A stretch of 64,000 bases of DNA from Bacillota bacterium (GTDB taxonomy: Bacteria; Bacillota; SHA-98; Ch115; JABLXJ01). The notes under the pieces were generated by a model, which saw only the letters and a program-made list of their open reading frames with translations, was not told the DNA's origin and made no database searches. The translations under genes were made by a program, and so were the position numbers. Where the stretch lies: contig JABLXJ010000005.1 of assembly GCA_013178125.1 (NCBI GenBank), positions 124,001 through 188,000 of the forward strand. Direction: 5' to 3'. This document shows, in pieces, positions 59,653 to 64,000 of the stretch (its first letter is position 1; every line of letters begins with the position of its first letter).

Positions 59653-60510
59653 CTAGAGCACCAGTGCTAGTATCCTTTCAAGATCCTCACTACTGTAGAA
59701 TTCGATTTCGATCTTTCCCTTCTTCTTTCCGGGAAGGATGCGCACCTGCGTCCCCAGGGCGTGTTTGAGCCTATCCTCGATATCCAGCAGATTTGGATCA
59801 ATACGCCTGACCCTTACCGGTGTTTCACGTGAAACATTACCTGGCCCCGCCCCGGATATGAGCCTCTTCACGAGCTCTTCTGTTTCTCGGACGGAGAGCT
59901 CCTCGCGGATTACCCTTTCACACACCGAACGCTGCAAGGCCTCATCCGCGAGCGCAAGCAGGGCACGAGCATGACCAACAGAAATTGTTTCACGTGAAAC
60001 ACTCTCTTGAATATCGGCAGGCAGGCTCAATAGCCGCAATGCATTAGCAATAACAGGCCGGCTACGTCCCAACATTGCGGCAAGCTGTTCCTGCGTAAAG
60101 GAAAACTCGACGATGAGCCGCCGGTAGGCCTCGGCCTCCTCTATTGGGTTCAGGTCCTGGCGCTGGAGGTTCTCCACCAGCGCTATCTGGATCATCGCCT
60201 TGTCGTCCAAATCGCGGAGGATCACAGGAACCTTCTTCAAACCAGCCTGCCTTGCCGCCCGCCACCTCCGCTCGCCGACAACAATCTGATACCCTTCTCC
60301 AACTCGCCTTACGATGAGGGGCTGCACAATCCCATGCAACCGAATAGACTCGCTCAGCTCGCGGAGCTTCTCCGGGTCGAAATCCCTCCGCGGTTGGTAA
60401 GGATTCGGGGCCAAGAGATCGATCCCGACCTCCACCACGCCCTCTTCGCCTTCCGGGTTAGCGTCAGGAATCAGCGCCCTTAACCCCTTCCCAAGTCCTC
60501 CCTTAGCCAC
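59653..60510 (-). CDS. parB: chromosome partitioning protein ParB/Spo0J
   Basis: 285 residues. MAKGGLGKGLRALIPDANP (the Arg-rich ParA-stimulating tail), CTP/ParB box ERRWRAARQAGLKKVPVI with VENLQRQDLNPIEEAEAYRR, the helix-turn-helix FTQEQLAAMLGRSRPVIANA that binds parS, and the C-terminal dimer domain (LGTQVRILPGKKKGKIEIEF). It contains two parS sites in its own sequence and follows parA by 4 bases. Confidence 0.96.
   Translation of the reverse strand: MAKGGLGKGLRALIPDANPEGEEGVVEVGIDLLAPNPYQPRRDFDPEKLRELSESIRLHGIVQPLIVRRVGEGYQIVVGERRWRAARQAGLKKVPVILRDLDDKAMIQIALVENLQRQDLNPIEEAEAYRRLIVEFSFTQEQLAAMLGRSRPVIANALRLLSLPADIQESVSRETISVGHARALLALADEALQRSVCERVIREELSVRETEELVKRLISGAGPGNVSRETPVRVRRIDPNLLDIEDRLKHALGTQVRILPGKKKGKIEIEFYSSEDLERILALVL
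59821..59836. promoter_or_regulatory. parS centromere site 1
   Basis: TGTTTCACGTGAAACA, the exact 16-base palindrome bound by Spo0J/ParB, inside parB (encoding VSRET). It is 150 bases from site 2. Confidence 0.95.
59986..60001. promoter_or_regulatory. parS centromere site 2
   Basis: A second perfect TGTTTCACGTGAAACA inside parB, again encoding VSRET. ParB loaded here would spread along this region and organise the origin. Confidence 0.95.
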
Positions 60511-60514
60511 CTAA

Positions 60515-61270
60515 TCAACCCTGCCCTTCCGCTTGCTGAAAATCGCCGTGCCCCTCGCCCGCGCCAGCCATCTCGACCGCAAGCGCCCTGTAAGCCTCTG
60601 CACCTTTCGATTTGTCATCATAGAGTATGATGGGCTTTCCATAGCTCGGCGCCTCACTCAATTTAACATTACGCGGTATCACCGTATTATAAACCTTCTC
60701 CTTGAAAAATTGCCTGACCTCCTCACTGACCTGCTGCGAAAGGTTCGTACGTGAATCGTACATCGTCAAAAGGACACCCTCGATATGAAGCCCGGGGTTG
60801 AGATGCTTCTGCACCAGGCTGACAGTATTCAAGAGCTGGCTCAACCCTTCAAGGGCATAGTACTCACACTGAATCGGAACCAGCACGCTGTCTGCGGCTG
60901 TCAGGGCATTCAGCGTCAGGAGGCCCAGGGATGGGGGACAGTCGATCAGAACGTAATCATATCGCCCACGAACCTCCTCCAGCGCCCTGCGGAGGCGAAC
61001 CTCCCTCGACATAACAGGGACGAGCTCAATCTCCGCCCCCGCGAGCCGTATGGTTGCAGGCACGAGATCGAGGCCGCCGACCTCGGTTTTCACGGTCAAA
61101 GCCGACACCGGGCGCTCGCTTATAATCGCATCATATATACAGGCTTTTATCTGACCCTTATCGACGCCCGCCCCGCTTGTAGCGTTCCCCTGCGGGTCTA
61201 CATCAACCAGGAGCACCCGCCGGCCCAGCACAGCCAGGCAGGCTCCAAGATTTACCGCTGTTGTACTCTT
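60515..61270 (-). CDS. parA: parA (soj), exon 2
   Basis: The second and main exon of ParA. From AAG at 61270 it reads KSTTAVNLGACLAVLGRRVL, LVDVDPQGNATSGAG and on to DYVLIDCPPSLGLLTLNALT, the deviant-Walker ATPase of chromosome segregation. Joined to exon 1 (63452-63496) it gives QKGGVG-KSTTAVNL, an intact Walker A, and a protein of 266 residues with normal length. The intron 61271-63451 sits between the Gly and the catalytic Lys. A simple ORF call from 61513 would wrongly start with translated intron and lack half of Walker A. Confidence 0.93.
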   Translation of the reverse strand, partial: KSTTAVNLGACLAVLGRRVLLVDVDPQGNATSGAGVDKGQIKACIYDAIISERPVSALTVKTEVGGLDLVPATIRLAGAEIELVPVMSREVRLRRALEEVRGRYDYVLIDCPPSLGLLTLNALTAADSVLVPIQCEYYALEGLSQLLNTVSLVQKHLNPGLHIEGVLLTMYDSRTNLSQQVSEEVRQFFKEKVYNTVIPRNVKLSEAPSYGKPIILYDDKSKGAEAYRALAVEMAGAGEGHGDFQQAEGQG

Positions 61271-61345
61271 GTAGAGTAGGCACAGAGCGCACAGCGTCAC
61301 CCGGCCCCATAGGCCGTGTGACCGTGTCTCCCCATGCCCCTCTCC

Positions 61346-61379
61346 GAACCGGACGTGCGCCTTTCGACGCATCCGGCTC
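61346..61379 (-). ncRNA. group II intron domain V
   Basis: 34 bases on the minus strand. GAGCCGGA pairs with TCCGGTTC (one G-T), TGCG pairs with CGCA, a two-base CG bulge and a GAAA loop in between. The AGC triad at the base is present. This is the catalytic core hairpin. Confidence 0.95.
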
Positions 61380-61442
61380 TCCGGAACTGCGCTCGCCTCT
61401 CCGCCGTCATCGATGATCTGCCCGCCTCTTGCCGTGCATGCG

Positions 61443-62786
61443 CTAGCACCCGGAGGACGCCCGGCGGTGAACCAGCCTATCAAGCAAGACAGGTCCCCTG
61501 TGCCCCTCCACAATTATACCTTGCCTCGAACAGGATCTCCTGAAAACAGTCCCTCTGGGGATTCCAGGGTGCCGCTTACACAGTAACGCGAATACCTTCC
61601 GGCGCGTCCAGCTATCAAGATAAGAAAACGTCCTCCTGCTGCTGGCAGCCCCGAAACAAACCCTCCACTCCTCGATAAGCTCATTGATCGCCGTGATAAC
61701 CTCACCCAGATCCTTGAGTGGAGAACCCTTCAGGCTGGTGAGCCTCCTGACCCGGGACTTGTAGTAGCTTATCGCCGACTTCCCGGGGTAGACCGTGAAT
61801 CCCACCCCGTTTCTCCCTCCCCGGCGCCTGAAGCAGAATCCGAGAAATTCCAACTCCGGCTCGCGGGGCACGATATCCAGCACAACCTTCTCCGGGCTCA
61901 GTCCAAGCTCGGATACTAGATATTCGCGAGCCTGGGTTACGACGGCCTCAAGCTCATCACGAGTTCCCGGGACCAGGAGCATGAGGAAACCACCATAATG
62001 AAACGACCGGGCAGGATAATACCGTGACATCTTCCCGAGCCACTCTTCGAATATGCTGAGGAGAATCCCAGCCAACAAGGCATGTAGACCCTCACCGGCC
62101 ACAGATACGGGGCTAGCAACACCCAGGCAATCACCCCGCCAGGCAGCTCCCCGGGTCTTTAGGACACCAGTCAGGACCTCAATAAATCTCCTATCCTTTA
62201 CACGTGACTTCAGCGCCCTAATCACTGACTTGCGCGCAGCACCTGATGCCCAGCCGCCGAGCCCCCCCTGGATGACCCACTCGCACGAGGCCCAGGGGCC
62301 GGCCTCAAAGCTCGCTCTGATCTCCTTCGCAATATTCCGCACCCTCCAGGCCCTCCGCAATCTCCCGGGCATATCCCACAACTCCGGGGGCCCAGCCCAT
62401 AACACCGGGGACCTGGCCGCAGCGCCCGCATATAAAGGCTCGAGCACCATGCAGAGGGCTTCTTCCAGGACGCACCAGTGAATATCATCGAAACCCCATT
62501 CCAGCGCACCACTGCCGGTGCCACCCACGGGGTCCTCTTCCTCGCGCGCCCTAGCCACGGCGGCCAGAACCCGCCCAACAACCCCATCCACATATCTCAA
62601 ACCCGGCCCATCCCCGAGAACGGCCCGGGCCGCCCGCTCAATCCAGGGCCGCCATTTCAATATTCCGTAAAGATCGGTAAACCTCTCCCCCTCCGGCATA
62701 CAAAGAGACGCACGGTAGAGACTCCTCTGCTTTCGAGTTACGGGGTCATCCACCTCAACGGTGACACCTCTTGCCGATGCATGCAC
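61443..62786 (-). CDS. group II intron maturase with degenerate reverse transcriptase
   Basis: 447 residues. The order of RT domains can still be followed: RYVDGVVGRV (motif 0), LEEALCMVLEPLYAG (RT2), then IQGGLGGWASG where the catalytic 'DI.GFFD' should be, GVASPVSVAGEGLHALLAGI instead of 'G.PQG...SPLLANI', and HYGGFLML (264-267) instead of YADD. All three catalytic Asp are gone. ELEFLGFCFRRRGGRNGVGF and the thumb/X domain LDSWTRRKVFALLCKRHPGI are preserved; no HNH endonuclease follows. The frame is open, which argues it is kept for splicing. It is the maturase of the parA intron. Confidence 0.9.
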   Translation of the reverse strand: MHASARGVTVEVDDPVTRKQRSLYRASLCMPEGERFTDLYGILKWRPWIERAARAVLGDGPGLRYVDGVVGRVLAAVARAREEEDPVGGTGSGALEWGFDDIHWCVLEEALCMVLEPLYAGAAARSPVLWAGPPELWDMPGRLRRAWRVRNIAKEIRASFEAGPWASCEWVIQGGLGGWASGAARKSVIRALKSRVKDRRFIEVLTGVLKTRGAAWRGDCLGVASPVSVAGEGLHALLAGILLSIFEEWLGKMSRYYPARSFHYGGFLMLLVPGTRDELEAVVTQAREYLVSELGLSPEKVVLDIVPREPELEFLGFCFRRRGGRNGVGFTVYPGKSAISYYKSRVRRLTSLKGSPLKDLGEVITAINELIEEWRVCFGAASSRRTFSYLDSWTRRKVFALLCKRHPGIPRGTVFRRSCSRQGIIVEGHRGPVLLDRLVHRRASSGC

Positions 62787-63451
62787 GGCTCAACGTCCCT
62801 CTACTTCCATGGAGTTTTCGCAGTTCCTGGGGTCCTTCGCCATGTGCCCCGCTTTCCAGGGCTCCGACTACTACGACCCCTCCGCCCCCACCTGGTGACC
62901 CTGTCACCACTATTCCCAGCGAGCCCATCCACGATGATATCGCCCGGCCGGGCTTCCATCAGGTCTCCCAGGCAGGTTCCCAGGTTCCATGCAGGACCCC
63001 TTCACACCAGACCTTAGGCCGCCCCTATGCCCATGCCGCCACAGGGAAACGGGCCCATCGTCCAACCTGTCCATCGTCCATATCCCCACCCCGGAGCTCC
63101 GCAGGCACGTAGGCCAAGCCCGCGCAGCTAACGGCGGCTCACCCGCATTCACACGCCTCACGTGGCTCTTCATGCCCCGGGAGGACAAATGCGAAATGCG
63201 GGGCAAGGCGCTAAATGGGCTTTACACGGGGCTTCCTCGCGTAGCCATAGCCTGGATTCAGGCTCGCCCTCAGCTCACCATCCTGCCACCGGGATCGTGA
63301 GGTTCAGGCTTGTTCGATGGGCTCCGGAACGGGGCTCCTCTCGGAAACCCGCCCCGCCATCTCAGCCTTACCGGCGGAAACTCGCAACCCGCCGAAACCC
63401 GCCGGCATCCGGAATCCTACCGGCATGGCCCTACATAGCTTCCTGGCGCAC

Positions 63452-63496
63452 GCCCACGCCGCCTTTTTGATTGACAATGGCAATAACCTTGCTCAT
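63452..63496 (-). CDS. parA: parA (soj), exon 1
   Basis: 15 codons, MSKVIAIVNQKGGVG, ending in GTG GGC immediately before the intron 5' end. This is the ParA N-terminus up to the second Gly of Walker A. The ATG is 10 bases after the noc stop and follows AAGG by 6 bases. It is below normal gene-finder size and would be missed. Confidence 0.92.
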
Positions 63497-63506
63497 CCGT
63501 TACCTT

Positions 63507-64000
63507 TTAACTCCCTTCCTTTGACTCAGTCTTCTGCGGCTCCGCCTCAGATCCCGCAGCTATCCTCGCCTTTACCCTCGCACCCGCCTCATGCGCAACC
63601 TGTGCCGCCATGGTGCTCAGGCTCTTCTTCGAGATGCGGATGCGCACCTCGAACCAGTCTTCGCGATCATCCTCGTCAACGGACACCCGGATACCTGTCG
63701 CCCTCAACTGCCTTACAACATCGCGAATTGAATTGAGGAATAGCCGGATATCCTTAAAAGCCCTGACGACCACCCGCCCCTCCGGCGAGCCCTGCCGCCT
63801 GCCACTGGTTTTGAGCCTCTCCAACCTCCTTTCGATCAAGCGCTCCGTCTCGGCGACAGTCAAGTTATCCTTCAATACCCTATCCAGCATCTCCAGCTGG
63901 TCCTTCTCGCTGTCAAGCTTGAGAAGGGCGCGGGCGTGGCGTTCCGTGATTATTTCCCGGGAAATACTCTCAATCACCCTGGGCGGGAGCTTCAAGAGCC
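63507..64000 (-). CDS. noc: Noc/ParB-family protein, 3' part (runs off the right edge)
   Basis: The last 163 or so codons of a ParB-like protein: KLPPRVIESISREIITERHA, RALLKLDSEKDQLEMLDRVL, TVAETERLIERRLERL, then a C-terminal domain with low similarity to ParB. The order noc-parA-parB is that of Bacillus, where Noc prevents division over the nucleoid. The 5' part with the helix-turn-helix lies beyond the window. It is immediately upstream of parA exon 1. Confidence 0.88.
   Translation of the reverse strand, partial: LLKLPPRVIESISREIITERHARALLKLDSEKDQLEMLDRVLKDNLTVAETERLIERRLERLKTSGRRQGSPEGRVVVRAFKDIRLFLNSIRDVVRQLRATGIRVSVDEDDREDWFEVRIRISKKSLSTMAAQVAHEAGARVKARIAAGSEAEPQKTESKEGS

Larger units (their letters stand above)
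61271..63451 (-). mobile_element. group II intron inserted in parA
   Basis: 2181 bases. The 5' end GTGCGCC (from 63451) matches the group II GUGYG rule. Domain V (61346-61379) and the 3' end CTACTCTAC (last bases 61279-61271) follow group II consensus. The maturase gene lies in domain IV. A candidate EBS1, GCCCAT (63220-63215, minus strand), can pair with the last exon bases GTGGGC (63457-63452). The exons read in phase across it, so splicing restores parA. Confidence 0.93.

Noticed and set aside
61271-61513. The 332-codon ORF starting at 61513 as full-length ParA
   Set aside because: Its first 80 residues are translation of the intron 3' region, including domain V; Walker A is completed only by exon 1 at 63452-63496.

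Overview
The window is one block of a GC-rich chromosome from an anaerobic, probably spore-forming member of the Bacillota. The evidence for this is the noc-parA-parB cluster with two perfect parS sites, a yyaC spore-protein gene, a GlnR-type regulator with a consensus GlnR/TnrA box, PhoP boxes of the Bacillus type, an HndA-D type [FeFe] hydrogenase and good AGGAGG ribosome sites. Two TolC-family genes around a MacAB pump, plus CsgG-, FlgT- and LPP20-like exported proteins, suggest an envelope with an outer membrane. Among Bacillota that is known for Negativicutes, Halanaerobiales and Limnochordia; the high GC makes a Limnochordia-like lineage my best guess (inference). Soj/Spo0J/Noc genes normally lie near oriC, so the right end is probably origin-proximal.

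Layout. 0-4 kb: 5' part of guaB and three exported proteins. 4-9.7 kb: hydrogenase operon hndB-hndC-hndD-hndA with a small ORF in front, downstream of a perfect sigma-54 promoter and an upstream inverted repeat. 10-15 kb: accessory island with a frameshifted RelE/ParE-like gene, unknown proteins, a SIS-domain isomerase and an archaeal-type ATPase. 15-19.6 kb: an NtrC-type regulator and a histidine kinase whose input module is an [FeFe]-hydrogenase domain, the obvious candidate pair for the sigma-54 promoter. 19.8-22.5 kb: isocitrate dehydrogenase and a ferredoxin-type aldo/keto reductase. 22.5-29 kb: tolC-macA-macB-tolC. 29.7-38 kb: methyltransferase, glnR-like gene, amtB-glnK, HAD phosphatase, phoP-phoR-pstB. 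38-42 kb: proS, threonine aldolase, tmk. 42-49.6 kb: F-type ATP synthase operon. 49.8-59.5 kb: dgt, VanW, YkvI, yyaC, ykuS, a phosphoribosyltransferase, bactofilin, M23 peptidase, DUF4446. 59.6-64 kb: parB, a split parA and partial noc.

The two most striking observations are structural. First, parA is interrupted exactly inside its Walker A motif by a 2.18-kb group II intron (61271-63451). Its 5' GTGCG end, domain V and 3' end are all readable, and its maturase has lost the reverse-transcriptase catalytic residues while keeping an open frame. Second, the ATP synthase operon has no separate delta gene: the C-terminal domain of delta is fused to the N-terminus of the alpha subunit, and the delta N-terminal domain is missing.

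A recurring trait is in-frame low-complexity insertion into conserved proteins (ATP synthase beta, sensor kinase, NtrC linker, HAD phosphatase, M23 peptidase, dgt). Regulation that can be read directly includes sigma-54 control of the hydrogenase, a GlnR box midway between glnR and amtB, a PhoP box before pstB, and a promoter-terminator leader before proS. No rRNA, tRNA or CRISPR array was recognised.
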